A stretch of 64,000 bases of DNA from Ampelocalamus luodianensis (lineage: Eukaryota > Streptophyta > Magnoliopsida > Poales > Poaceae). The stretch spans positions 42,346,394 to 42,410,393 of the forward strand of contig CM070638.1 of the NCBI GenBank assembly GCA_036346255.1, given 5' to 3'. Shown piece after piece: positions 21,540-33,618 of the stretch. Positions within the stretch are counted from its first letter, which is position 1, and every line of letters begins with the position of its first letter. Position numbers and translations under genes: made by a program. The notes under the pieces were generated by a model. That model searched no databases. It was not told where the DNA came from and worked only from the letters and a program-made list of their open reading frames with translations.

Positions 21540-24520
21540 TGTCCTAGATACCTGACCTAGATGTCATTCTTGGCATGGATTGGTTATCCAAGCACAAAGT
21601 CATCTTTGGATTGTGGCGAAGAGCCGTAGCGGTTGAAATCTTGATGGAAGGAAAGTGGAGTTTCTAGCCACATCGGTTCGTGAAGGACACTTGCTAGTAA
21701 GCGATCGAAGACCATTGCAATGGAGAGTGTACCAATAGTCACGAGAATACCGGATGTGTTTCGGAAGAGTTACGGAATGCCACGGATCGTGACATCGAGT
21801 TCGTCATTGATCTAGTGCCGGGGCGGCGCCAATTTCTAAGCGACCTTATCGAATGCCACCGGCGAGTTAGCGGAAATGAAGAAGCGATTGAAGAACTTCG
21901 AGAAAGGTTTCGTAAGACCAAGTTCGTCACCGTGGGAGCACCGGTCTTGTTCGTCAAGAAGAAAGACGGAAGCATGAGGATGTGTATCGACTACGGATTC
22001 TCTCAACGAGGTCACTATCAAGAATAAGTATCCACTTTGCCGAGAATAGATGATCCATTCGACCGGATGAAGGAGCGGAGTGTTCTCAAAGATCGACTTG
22101 CGATCGGGCTACCATCAGTTGAAGATCTACCCTAGGGATATACCAAAGACCGCTTTCTCAACGCGGTATGGACATATCTTGGTCATGTCATTTGGGCTAA
22201 CAAATGCCCCAGCTTACTTCATGAACATGATGAACAAAGTCTTCATGGAATACCCGACAAGTTTGTAGTGGTGTTCATTGGCGATATTATGGTTTATTCT
22301 AAATCGGAGGAGGAACACGCAGAACACACGAGGTTAATTTTGGAGAAACTCGGGGAGCATCGATTTGTATGCCAAGTTCGGTAAGTGTGACTTTTGGAAG
22401 AAGGAAGTGGATTTCCTTGGCCATGTTATGACCGCCGATGGAGTAGCGATTGACCGGGAAAAGTAAAGGCGAAGATTACAGGACCACCCAAGATCGTAAC
22501 CCGTTTCGCGATTTCTTGGGGATGGCGAGTTATTACCGCCATTTCATCGAGGATTCTCATCGATTGCTAAGCCCCTTACGCAATTGTTGAAGAAGGAGAA
22601 AAGTTCACTGGACTCCACCTGTGAGGAAAGTTTTCAAGAGTTAAAGAAGCGCTTGACCTGGCCCGATCTGATTTTGCGGATATTCGCAAGGATTTCGATA
22701 TCTATTGTGATGCTTAGCGTCAAGGATTAGGATGTGTCCCGATGCAAGAAGGAAGAGCCATCGCTTATGCGTCAAGACAATTGAGACCCCACGAGGAGAA
22801 TTACCCTACTCATGATGCGAATTAGTCGTAGTGCATGCTTTAAAGATTTAGCGTCATTACCTCATCGGTGTCATTGTGAAGTCTACACAGATCATAAAAG
22901 TCGAAGTACATCTTTACCCAATCGGATCTGAATATGAGACGAGAAGATGGTTAGAATTGATCAAGGATTACAATCTTGGAATCCACTACCATCGGGAAAG
23001 CCAACGTAGTTCTGGGCGCTCTAAGTCGTAAGAGTTCTTGCAATGCTTTGGAAGTAAAGGAAAGTTGCCAGAACTTTATGAAGAATTTGAAGCTAAAGCT
23101 AGAAGTTGCGTCAGAAGGACTTATAGCCAATTTGGAAATACAGTCTACCTTGGAGAAGCGGTTCGTGAAGCACAACCAAAGGATCCCGTGTTGTCGAGAT
23201 CAAAATCAAAATGGCGTAAGGAAAATTCAAAGATTTCACCAGGATGATCAAGACATACTGGATTAATGGTCGATATCATGTACGGATATCGATGGTCTAA
23301 AACGATTAATCTTAAAAGAAGCCCATGACTCAAAGTATTCGATTCATCCCGAAGTACCAAGATGTACGGGATGTTAAGACCAAATTTTGGTGGCCAAATT
23401 TGGCGAGAAGTCGCGAGTTCGTGGCCTTGTGCGACACTGTCGAGAAAATAAAGCGAACACCAAAGACCAGCGGGTTTGCTGCAACCATCAAGATTCGAGA
23501 ATGGAAGTGGGAAGAAATCGGGATGGATTTCATCACGGTTTACCCAAGACCCAAGCGATTCACGATTCGATCCGGGTAATAGTTGATCGATTGACCAAGG
23601 TCGCACATTTTCGCTAGTCAAAACCACGTTACTCGGGAGATCGCCTTGCGGAGTTGTACATGGCGAATTGTCGGGCTTGCATGGAGTGCCCAAGAAAATA
23701 GTGTCGGATCGAGATCTCGGTTCACCTCTCGCTTTTGGCGAGTTTGCATGAAGCATTGGTACCCACTGAATTTGATCGCATATCATCCATGACAGATGGG
23801 CGGTGAAAGAGTTAATCGATATTGGAGGATATCTTGAGAGCTTGTGCTCTAGCTAATCTTGCCAAGTGGGATAAAAGTTTGCCGTATCACGAGTTCTCGT
23901 ACAACAACGATTGCCAAGCGATGCAAATGTCGCCATTTGAAGCTTTCTATGGCGTGCTGCCGAACCCGTTAAATTGGTGAGACAGTGAGCGTCGGTGTTG
24001 GGCGGATATCATTCAAGAGGCGTAAGAACAGTTGCTATGATCGAGAGAAAGATTGAAGATAGCCATCAAAGCGAGAAGAGTTATGCTAATAACCGCCGTC
24101 GAGATCTCGATTTGAGCGAGAAGATTTTGTCTATCTTGGTGACCCGCTCAGGCGTCAAAGGTTTCATGCTAAAGGAAGCTTGCCTAGGTATGTTAGCCCG
24201 TTCAAGATTTTGGAACGCCGTGGAAGTTGCTTACGATTGGAGCTACCGCATGATCGTTAGCGAGTACATGATGTCTTTCATGTCTCGCAGATTGAAGAAG
24301 TGTCTTCGTGTGCCACAAGAGCAAGCCCGTTGGAATCAATTGTTTTGAAAGAGGATCTTACCTACAAGGAGCAACAGTCAAGATCTTGGATGTCGCAGCG
24401 CCTCACGAGAAGAAGGCTTCGTTTTTGTAAGGTTCAGTGGAGCAACCACTCGAAGGAGAAGCAACGTGGGAGCGTGAAGAAGAGCCAAAGCCGAGTTCCT
24501 AGCCTTTTCTCTAGCTAGCC
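21540..24520 (+). pseudogene. pol of inner gypsy: protease, reverse transcriptase, RNase H, integrase, chromodomain-like tail
   Basis: The order is as follows. Protease tail: DVILGMDWLSKHKVI near 21557. Reverse transcriptase: VFSKIDLRSGYHQLKI (near 22080), FGLTNAPAYFMNMMNKVFME (near 22190) and the active-site region as VFIGDIMVYSKSEEEH near 22272, where the family has FIDD, so one catalytic Asp reads Gly. RNase H: about 22640-22990. Integrase: HPEVPRC-type zinc region near 23345, WKWEEIGMDFIT near 23507, IVDRLTKVAHF near 23580. The C-terminal KCLRVP and WSNHSKEE (near 24297-24460) fits a chromodomain-type end. At least 15 frame breaks are present. Confidence 0.9.
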
Positions 24521-24540
24521 CAATCTCGGGTCGAGATTCC

Positions 24541-24554
24541 TTTAAGGGGAGGTT
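24541..24554 (+). other. Polypurine tract of inner gypsy
   Basis: TTTAAGGGGAGGTT stands immediately before the 3' LTR start TGTAACATCCC, the plus-strand primer position. Confidence 0.9.
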
Positions 24555-27492
24555 TGTAACATCCCAATTTTGAGTTTTAAAAATCTTTTAAATAGTTAGT
24601 AGGGAAAAATTCACCATTTGGATTTATTTGAATTTAATTCAAAAGCTTAATATTGGACTTTGCAAACAAAAACATTTAATATGAATAATCCCAACATGAA
24701 CATTTGCCAAAACTATTTTATTTGGGTTCCTTGTGCTCAGAGATATTTTCTAGATTTTTTCTAGAATTTTTCTGGGTTCAATTGCTATTTTCTATTGCCT
24801 AGTTGATTTTCTGGTATTTTCTAAATTAGAAAAGCTATTAAAAATTCCTAAATAGTGCTTGGGCCGAAATCCACGCAGCCGGCCCATTTCCTCTCCGCCT
24901 CAGCCCACCTCGCGCTTGACCCAGCGCCACGCGCGGTGCTTCCGACCCGCACCCGGCCTCTCGCATGCCGTGTTCGGCGCGACTCGTTCTAGCCTCGATC
25001 GACTGCGGTGGGACCCACTCGCCACGTCACCGTCGTCTCGGCGGACTCGACTCCGATTTCCTCGCGCGCCGCTTTCGCCGTTTGGGCGTCCGTGCCTAGA
25101 CCTCCCGAGTCGTCGCCTATATAAAGAGGGCAAGCCCTCGGTCTCGCATCTCAACGCGCGCGCCACCCCAAAATTTCTAACCTAGCGCGGAATCGGCTGG
25201 AAGCTCGGTGCGGGCTTCAACTCCGGCGAGTCGTGCTCATTGTCGACGCCGCCCGCACCTCACCGATCGCGCACCTCGGCATCGCGCGGCGCCTCTATCT
25301 CCGGTGACCTTGGTTCACCGAGGACCACCGGAAGCCGATCCCGACGAGCCCGAGACCCCACGCCGCTTCTACCTGCGCGCGGCCGCGCTCACCCTCGTGC
25401 CCGTGAGCCTACCAACGTGACCCTCATGCCACCTCTACCTCTCGGTGCTAACGCGCCGCCGACGAGGCCGCGTTCGCCGGCTCCTCGGCACCGGCCGCCG
25501 CCGTCGGGCGGCGTGTCGCTGCGTGTCGCCACCTCACTGCCACCTCACCCGCCACCTCAGCCCTACGCCTGTCGCCAACGTGGACGCCACGTGCGCATCC
25601 ACGTGTGCACCCCACGGGATCCCCGAACTCGAGGCTTGGTAGACTTAGTCTACCGTGAGCCGAGCCACTGACAGGTGGGACCCACCTGTCAGGCCGATTT
25701 CCATCCCGTCCGAACGTCCTCAGATGACGTCAGCTTGCGCAATAAGTCTGATTTTCCTTTAGGAAAATAATTCGGGAAATTCATGAAATACTGATTTTCA
25801 GCATTTTATGTATTTTCAATCTTCCAAAGCTCATAACTTTTGCATCCTAACTCCGATTGAGCCCATTCAAATTTCTAAATTTGTCTAAATTCGAGATCTA
25901 CCTAATTATTATTTTTATTTAATTTTTGGAGTTTGTTTTGCCTCTGTTATTTATTTGTTTTGTTGTTTTTGCTTCGTTTGTGCGTAGACGTCGATACTTC
26001 GGGAGTTTTCGTCGAAGAAGGCTTCAACCAAGTTCAAGACCAGTACATAGACCTATTCCAAGGCAAGTCATACCTTTGATCATATTGAATCCCAGTTTTC
26101 CCAAATTACATTGTGTTAAATTATTGCATTTACTTTAATTATGTATTTAAATGCTTTTGGGCTAGTTATTGATCCAAATTGTTATGTCCACCTTGCCTAC
26201 TTGCATACCTTAATCTTTTGTCGCCCTAGATTGGTTTATTATTTAGTTGGTATTAACATATTGCCAACATGGTTGGTTAGACCGACTAGAATTGCTTAGC
26301 CATGCTACGAGTCATCATATCATATGAGTGCAATTATGAAATTGACTAAGTGACTATGGAACTGTGTGATAAAGCGTGTGTCTTTGTGTGCTATTACTCG
26401 TGATGGCATGTGTTGCACTAAACCAACCGGGTGGTAAAAGATTTAGGCCGAGGCAAGTGGTGGAATCTTGTGTGAGCCGGTGGCTTTGTGATTGGGATTT
26501 ATCTGTGTGGTTTAGTTAGAAAAAGCTGGAAGTCTTGCCTTGGTCAATTAAGGACTTAACTTTGTGCGCCATTGGCCGAGCTCTTTGCGACCACATGTCA
26601 GTGACAGCCTAACTTAGTAGGTTCTGGAGTTTCAACATTGGGGTTCGGTGGATAGGTTAAGCTTTGTGATATGGGACAGGTGATTAAGAACGTCAATGTT
26701 GAGGCGGTTGCCGAACTGTTATGTTCACGATCGATTACTAGCTACACTAGTTGTATCGTGTGGGTAAAGTGTACAAACCTCTGCAGAGTGTTAATCAATC
26801 TATTCGAATAGCCGCGTCCTCGGTCATGGACAACGCTGGGGATTTCACATGAGGGTAGTGTTCATAAAATGTGGGATTGGGAGTCAGTGTGATCTCAATC
26901 ACATGGCTGTGTGAATAAATCAGTTTAGCTGTGTGTCTTTGTGGAAACAACTGATAAATTATTATTGCTTATTTGTTTTAACTTATGCTTTCAATCTATT
27001 ATTTGTATTCAATTGCAAATGTTGCATTTCTGCAAAAATAACCACAGAAGCCATTCCTTTGGAATAAGCCTGCATCTATATATTGCATTCCGTGGTGTGA
27101 TTTGCGAGTACGGTTGTGTACTCACGCTTGTTGTAAAACTTGCGTCCAAACCTACAGAAGTGGAGGAGTCTTCGCCTGCTTTCGAGGAGGAGTTTGTGGA
27201 AGAAGGTTGATCGCTAGGTCATCGATCGATCGGTTGCCTGTGGTGTCTTTGATTGGAGTTGCGAGTTTATTTAGTTCATTGCGGTATTTCTTTAGTGTTA
27301 GCCTGCGTGGCTTAATAAGTTGTAACCAGACCTTAAGGTCAAAACTCTAAGTTGTTACTCAAACTATTCGTTTATGTTATATTTCGTTTGTGTGGATTGA
27401 TATTCACCTATGTTACCACTGTGTGCACTAGCGTGATCTGGACTAGTGCGAGAATACACAGAGGGTCTAGAATTGCATTTTGGGTCCCGACA
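24555..27492 (+). repeat. 3' LTR of inner gypsy
   Basis: Copy of 16014-18917. Where the copies differ, this one usually keeps CAG/CTG/CCG (for example GCTCAGAG against GCTCGAG) or has one more base in a homopolymer. Confidence 0.92.
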
Positions 27493-27493
27493 A

Positions 27494-27950
27494 GCTGGAC
27501 CCACCCGTTTAACGACCCATTAAGCAGTGAGAATCTAAGCGGTCAAAATACGCGATTATCTACGACATAGCGTAGATAATTCCCACTATCTACATTGTAG
27601 CGATTGTTGCATGGGAGGTTACTACTCATTAATACTCTCATTATTACATAATAATGGCGACTAATTAGCTGGAAGGACAACGTCCACTATTGCTTAGTAT
27701 AAATAGGTATACATTAGAGATAGAGAGGGAGGCTTGGGAAAAGAAGAAATAGAGCATTCTTTGGAGAACGATTAGGAAAAGACTTATTCGATTGTAATCC
27801 AAAGAGGAAATACAAGATACAGGTAGGGTTGTTATTCTCACAGGAGAAGGCCGAACTGTATAAAAATCCGTGTCTTCTTAAATGCGTGTGATCAATTGTG
27901 AGACCCCGAATCAAACAATCTTTCGTAAGATCGGTTCTAAAACACCGGCG
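27494..27950 (+). repeat. 5' LTR of outer gypsy, second piece
   Basis: Resumes with ACCCACCCGTTTAACG and matches 40068-40539. It has the TATA box AGTATAAATAGG (about 27696-27707) just before a transcribed-type R region. It ends ACACCGGCG where the 3' LTR has ACACCGACA. Confidence 0.9.
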
Positions 27951-27973
27951 GTTAGGCGCCGACCGTGGGAACC
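27951..27973 (+). other. Primer-binding site of outer gypsy (GGCGCCG type)
   Basis: GGCGCCGACCGTGGGA follows the LTR. The GGCGCCG...GGGA pattern is the Asp-tRNA-like site common in plant gypsy elements. The exact tRNA is uncertain. Confidence 0.65.
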
Positions 27974-28019
27974 TCTGTAATTCCTTGTCAGCAGATTCTT
28001 CCTTTTCTCTTTTATGCTA

Positions 28020-29800
28020 CCATGCTAGGAGAATGGAATGAGGAGAATTGGTTCGACTTGGCGATTCGCGAGACATCGACATGGATACGGTCTCGATTAC
28101 GAACCGAGTATCGAATCTTCTAACGGTATTGCGCCTCTGGAGATCTTCTATCAGATCTCGGAGACTGCATTACCACTGGAGTCGAGGTGGGATCCTTATC
28201 CCCACGACGATGCGCCCGGCCGAGGGATCAATTTCCTCGGGAGGCAAGGTCAACTCGACCGGCAGCGACACGTCTCGGGGCAAACTGCAACACGGCGAGC
28301 TTTTCCTCTAAGTGTTGAGTCCCCCAAAACGATTCGAGTTAGCAAGACAAGTTAAAGCCATTATCCGGAGCTCCATCGACATCGATGGTCCTCTCTCTCC
28401 GAGCATTTCCGCGGGAAGAGGATCGAACATCTTTGTTCATCCAAATTCAGCCGTCCCGACGCAGGAGCCACTGCGGGGCAAGGCGGTTATAACGAGTTCT
28501 CCCTACGGAGGTTTACTCAAGTTGCGGATGGTGTCGCTCGACCACTCCTCTAGTGAGGAGATCTCGGCGCAAGTGGAAGTCATCCACGGAAGTCTTCGTC
28601 CTTCCCTCGATCGGGATCGTTCTCCCGGAAGAAGGATTGGACATGCTTCCCGCCGAGCATACTCTACACCACCTCGTCGTAATGGCAAGGACACCACGGT
28701 GTGAGCAAGCGAACACTTTGATGAGCGTGCGGGACATCCTCAACATTCTCGCTCCATTAAAACAAGTTCAAGGTGCGAAATAGACCATTAAGAGGCAATT
28801 CGGAAAGAAAATAATGGCTCGAAGAACCTCCTGAGCGCTTATTTCCGATCGAAGGAAGCTCAAGAACTCGAACATCAATGATTTCTTTGGAGAACCCACC
28901 AGAACTCGCTCGAGCACGGGTTATGATCTTTTGCGAGGAGATCGCGCAAAGACTTCGTGACATGATGGCCAAACTCGGCGGCGAGTCGACCACAACCACG
29001 AAGTCGTAATGGTGCGGCTACTTCTTACGCGGTAGTTCAGAAACTGCGTCGCATGGAAGGCGGCACGACTCTCCCTCATGTCGTTCTCGATATGAGAAAA
29101 ATGCCACAAGCCAGCGGGAGGGTGATCTTTCACCACTTGACGACCGACGCACGGCGGCAAGCGGAGTCGAGAGTATTTCCCGTAAGGTGAGGCCTATTAT
29201 AGGCCTAGTCCCCCATGGTGGGTATCGGCGAGTTCGATGCCGGCGACATTAACCGCCGTTTACGCAAAAAGAAGACAAGAGGTTATCTCATGATGTCGAG
29301 GCGTTCGCTCGACCTTGAGCGTTCGTTGGCGCCTCGATTTCGGCAAGCGAATATGGAGAAATTCGATGGAACTCAAAACCCCATCGAGTTCCTCCAAATC
29401 TACACTCTGACTATCCGAGCTGCGCAGGAGGAGGAGAGCATGTCATGGCGAATTACCTTCCGATCGTGCTCGAAGGATCGGCGCGATCATGGCTTCTAAA
29501 CCAACCATTTGAGTCGATCTACTCGTGGCAACACCTCGTGATCTCTGGGCTAATTTCGGGGAACTTACAATCGCCCGGAAAGGAGGATGACTGCCGGATA
29601 AGGCAGAACAACCATGAAACGCTACGACAATTCATCGGCGCTTGATCAGTTGAAACTCTATTCGGAAGTTTCGACTCATCGTGATCGGGGCTTTCAAGCG
29701 GGAGTCCGTGCGGAAAGAATAGCAGAGGACATCGCCTTACATCCACCGCCACCGTCGCCGAGCTCTTTGAGATGGTGATAGATATCATTTCTTCTTGAAG
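28020..29800 (+). pseudogene. gag of outer gypsy
   Basis: The first kilobase gives only short frames, rich in Ser and Arg. From 29320 the frame reads APRFRQANMEKFDGTQNPIE and FLQIYTLTIRAA. It then shifts and reads MANYLPIVLEGSARSWLL and YSWQHL (29445-29540), followed by RQNNHETLRQFI (near 29604). FDG..NP.EFL..Y......G, ARSWL and W..L are the Retrotrans_gag core. Frame breaks occur at 29430 and 29545 and beyond. The upstream part may be an N-terminal gag extension or leader. Confidence 0.85.
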
Positions 29801-30299
29801 CGGTTGAATGGAACAATACCATCGATCTCAAAGATGGCATCCCTCGGGCGGCGAAAGTGGTAAGAAAAAGGATAAAGGCTAGGAAATCTAAGAACAAGCG
29901 AAAAGTAAAAAATCTCGGATGCCGGTTCTAAGGAGGTCCTAGCCGTAGCGATAAGAGCCACACAACCCCAAGCAAAATCCCGATCAAGTAAAGGTAAACA
30001 CCAAGATCGGAGAAGCGACAAATCAGGTGGTGTCCTTTTCATAAAAAGAAGGGCATGACCTCGTATCGCTGCCGGTTTTCTTACGAGCTCGAGGGTGTAA
30101 TGCGGCAAAGGGCCACTTCCTATTCTTGAGCAATTGGGCCAAACCGGTGGACAAAAGAGTGGACGATGAGAGATGCCGTTCAGGACCATGACACACCATT
30201 GATCAGATCTATGGGGTCTTCGGCATACGAATCACTAAGACAACTGGCGATCGAGCATGAGGTAAACACAATCGACTCTCCTCTTATCAATAAATTACG

Positions 30300-33200
30300 A
30301 AGTGGTGGAAATCACCCTTGCTTTCGAGAAAGGTGATTGTCGATACCTTCGACTAGACGGTCGATTTCCGATAGTAGTCGAACCCACCATCAACAATTGT
30401 CGAGTCAATCGAGTTTTAGTTGATGGTGGAAGCTCGATAAATATCTTTGTTCACGAGTACTGGGCGAGATGCAAGTACCGGGACAAAGGTAAGACCGATG
30501 CGATATTCATTTCATGGAATCGTGCGGGGTCTTCGGCCAAACCATTGGCCAAGTTTCTCTTCCTTTAATGTTTGGATCACCAAGCAATTTGGGAGAGAAA
30601 GTCTCCTTTGATGTAGTCGATTTCGACGGCATATAGCGCCATACTCGGACGATTTACTCGCAAAATTTTTGATAGCTACTCACTATGGGTACCAATGTCT
30701 TAAGATGCGAGTCCCAAAGGAGTGATCACAATATATTGTGACAAGAAGATGGCGCATTCTGCGGCCGTCGTTCCCCTTGAGATGGTTGGACAACTACCAA
30801 CTCGAGGCGAAGTCGGCCTTCGATTAGCAAGTCGAAGCCTAAAGCGCACCTAAGCGAGCGACCAGGTCAAAGAGGTTCCTCCGGGCGCAGAGGAGCCCTC
30901 GAAGACTGTTCGCATTGAGGATTCTTCCGACCTAAATAGGAAGGCGCCCTCATCACCTTTCTCGAGCAAGCGGATGTCTTTGCGTGGCAAGCATCCGACA
31001 TGCCCGAGTCCCAAGGAATGTGATCGAGCCGAGCTAGCCTTACGGCACGATAAACTACAGTAAAACAAAAGTTACGGAGATTTACCCCGATCGGCGAGAT
31101 GCTATTAGGTCGAATTGGACAAGTTGCTTAGCGGGCTTTATAAGAGAAGTCAACCACCCAGTGGTTGGCCAACCTGTAATGGTTAGAAAGTCTAACGGCA
31201 AATGGCGTATGTCGTAGACTTTCAGATCTTAATAAAGCTTATCAAAAGATGATTTCCTTTACCTCGCATCGATCGGTGGTTGACTCTCTGCGGGATGTGA
31301 AATGTTGAGTTTTCTAGATGCATACTCTGGTTATCATCGGTCGGTATGCATCGAGAAGATGAAGAAAAGACCGCATTTATTACACGTTTGGAGTATTTTG
31401 CTATGTCAAAATGCCATTCGACTAAAAAATGCTGGAGTTTCTTTCAACGTTTGATGCAAGCGACTTTCGCTCCTCAACTAGGCGAAATTTGGAAGCCTAT
31501 GTTGATGACCTAGTCGTAAAAAGCATCAAGCGACTTCGAACATATCACGGACTTGCGGGAGACTTTCGACAACCTCGAAAACACCAATTGAAACTAAATC
31601 CCGAAGTGTGTGTTGGGGTCTCTTGAGAAAATTGCTTGGATTCTGGTTTCGAGCGGGAATCAAAGCAAACCAAAAAGATAAAAGCCATCACTCGAGATCG
31701 CGCCCGACCATGAAAAAAGAAGTCCAAAAACTCACAGGGTGCATGGCGGCGTTAAGTCGTCTCATAGCACGACTGGGAGAAAAAGACATCTTTCTTCAAA
31801 CTTCTAAGAAACATGAAGGTTTGAATTGTCGAAGAGGCCAACTTAGCCTTCGAGGAAGTCAAGAGGTATCTTCACGAGTGCTCTGTTCTAGTTTCCCGAA
31901 GCTAGGAGAGCGCTCTTAATTTACCTAGCTGCCACGCCACAGTAGTAAAGCGCGGTCTTTGGTCGTAGAACGTGAGAACATACAACGACCGGTATACTAC
32001 GTGAGTGAGGTTTTACGAACCTGGAGCGTTACCCTCGGTTCAAAAACTTCTTTATGCCCTCCTCATGTCTTGAGAAATGCGGCATTATTTTGAGCGCACA
32101 AACTAGTATGTGTGCGATCGAGTTTCCTTGGGAGCGATCCTCGAATAGGAAGCGGCGGGGCGCATGGCAAAATGGTCGATCGAACTTGGGGCGTTAGACA
32201 TCCATTTCGTGTCGAACGACCGTTAAATCGGATCTTGGCGGACTTTGTCGCCGAATGGACAAATCTGAACTGTTCAGGATCCCGATCTGATTCCCACGAT
32301 CGGTGGATGATGTACTGACGGGTCACTTACGATAAGTGGCTCGAGGTGGGGTAGTCTGGAATCTCCTCTGGAGAAACCTTAAAGTATGCCATACAATTAA
32401 ACTTTGGGCCACTAATAGCGTGGCGAGTGCGAAGGTTTGCTAGGCGGCATACGAGTTGTGAAAGCACTCTCGATTCGACGATTGCTCGTAGAGGAGACTC
32501 TCGGCTAGTCGTGAATCAAGTCGGAAAGAAGTACGATGCTCCAATTCGACCATGTCCGTACCTATCGAATGCGAAAGTTAGAAAAGCACTTTTTGGGCTT
32601 TGAGGTACAATTTATCCCCGAAGGATAATTTCCTCATGAGACCAGCTAGCTCGTCTAGCTTCCTCGATCCGTAGTACCGAAAGGTGTTCTGGAGCGACTT
32701 GAAACCGTCCATAGTCGTGAGCCGGAGACACCTTCTATAAAATGCCTCTCTAGAGTGCGAAGATACATGGATGGCGCCCATTTATGAGTATCTTCAAGGG
32801 GTTCCTTACGAGATGGCGATCTAGAATCGGATCGATTATCCGAAAAGCCAAAATGTATACTTTGGTCGAAGGTGTTCTTTATAAAGAGGAACCCAAGGGG
32901 TGCTCATGTGATGTATTCCATAAAGCAAAGGATTAAAACTCCTTCACGACATACGGAGGGATCATGGAACTCATGCTTCCTCTGAGAACCTTTGGTTGGT
33001 AAAGCTTTTAGACAAGGTTTTATTGGCCATGACCCTCTCGATGCCAAGGAAATGGTTAAAAGATGTATGCAATGTCGGTTTCATAGCCGGCAAATACACC
33101 AACCAGCTCGAGCGTTGCAAACAATTCCTCTGTCATGGCCTTTGCAACTTGGGGTCTCGATATCCTAGGACCGTTACCTGAGCTCCGGGAGGTTTGAGTT

Positions 33201-33575
33201 CCTATTTGTGGCTATTGATCGTTCACAAAATGGATAGAAGCGAACTCGTGGCGAGATAACAACGAAGCGACAAAGCGGTTCATGATGAGATGCGTGATCA
33301 CTCGATTCGAGTACCAAGTCGAATTATCACGGATAACGGTAAACAATTTACAAGCGCAAAATTTCAGAATTTTGCGGCGAGTTGGGAACTCGTTTGTGTT
33401 ACGCCTCCATCACACACCCAAAGCAGCGGGCGATCGAGAGAGCGAGCGGCTAGATAATGAAGGAATCAAGACCGAGTTTTCATCGGTAAAGCGCTGGGGC
33501 TTAGGTGCAGGAATTACCTTCGTGTTATGGGCAATTGCACGACGACTAGCGAGCTACGGAGAAACACCTTACCGG
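30300..33575 (+). pseudogene. pol of outer gypsy: protease, reverse transcriptase, RNase H, integrase
   Basis: Protease: VNRVLVDGGSSINIF (near 30400-30447), the DG/SG type active site. Reverse transcriptase: GFIREV-type and ILIKLI-type pieces (31130-31240), then the polymerase active site AYVDDLVVKS (31495-31524). RNase H: KEVQKLTGCMAALSRLI (near 31717) to ILADFVAEWTN (near 32237). Integrase: TRYGVP-like entry, then SRIITDNG, FTSAKFQNF and SWELVCVTPPSHTQSSGR (33310-33440), the conserved core, and a LWAI region near 33524. Frames change often. The reading is lost at about 33575 where a reversed LTR follows. Confidence 0.88.
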
Positions 33576-33618
33576 GATCCACATTACCTGGAATGCTACT
33601 TAACCACTCTGACTAGCC

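Larger units (their letters stand above)
16014..27492 (+). mobile_element. Inner gypsy (chromovirus, Tekay/Del-like) retrotransposon with 2.9 kb LTRs
   Basis: LTRs 16014-18917 and 24555-27492 are nearly the same except for homopolymer lengths and CAG/CTG/CCG sites. Primer site, gag, protease, reverse transcriptase, RNase H, integrase and a polypurine tract are in order. The target duplication is CTTGG (16009-16013) against GCTGG (27494-27498), imperfect. The outer 3' LTR shows uninterrupted CTTGGACCCAC, so the insertion point is certain. Confidence 0.93.
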
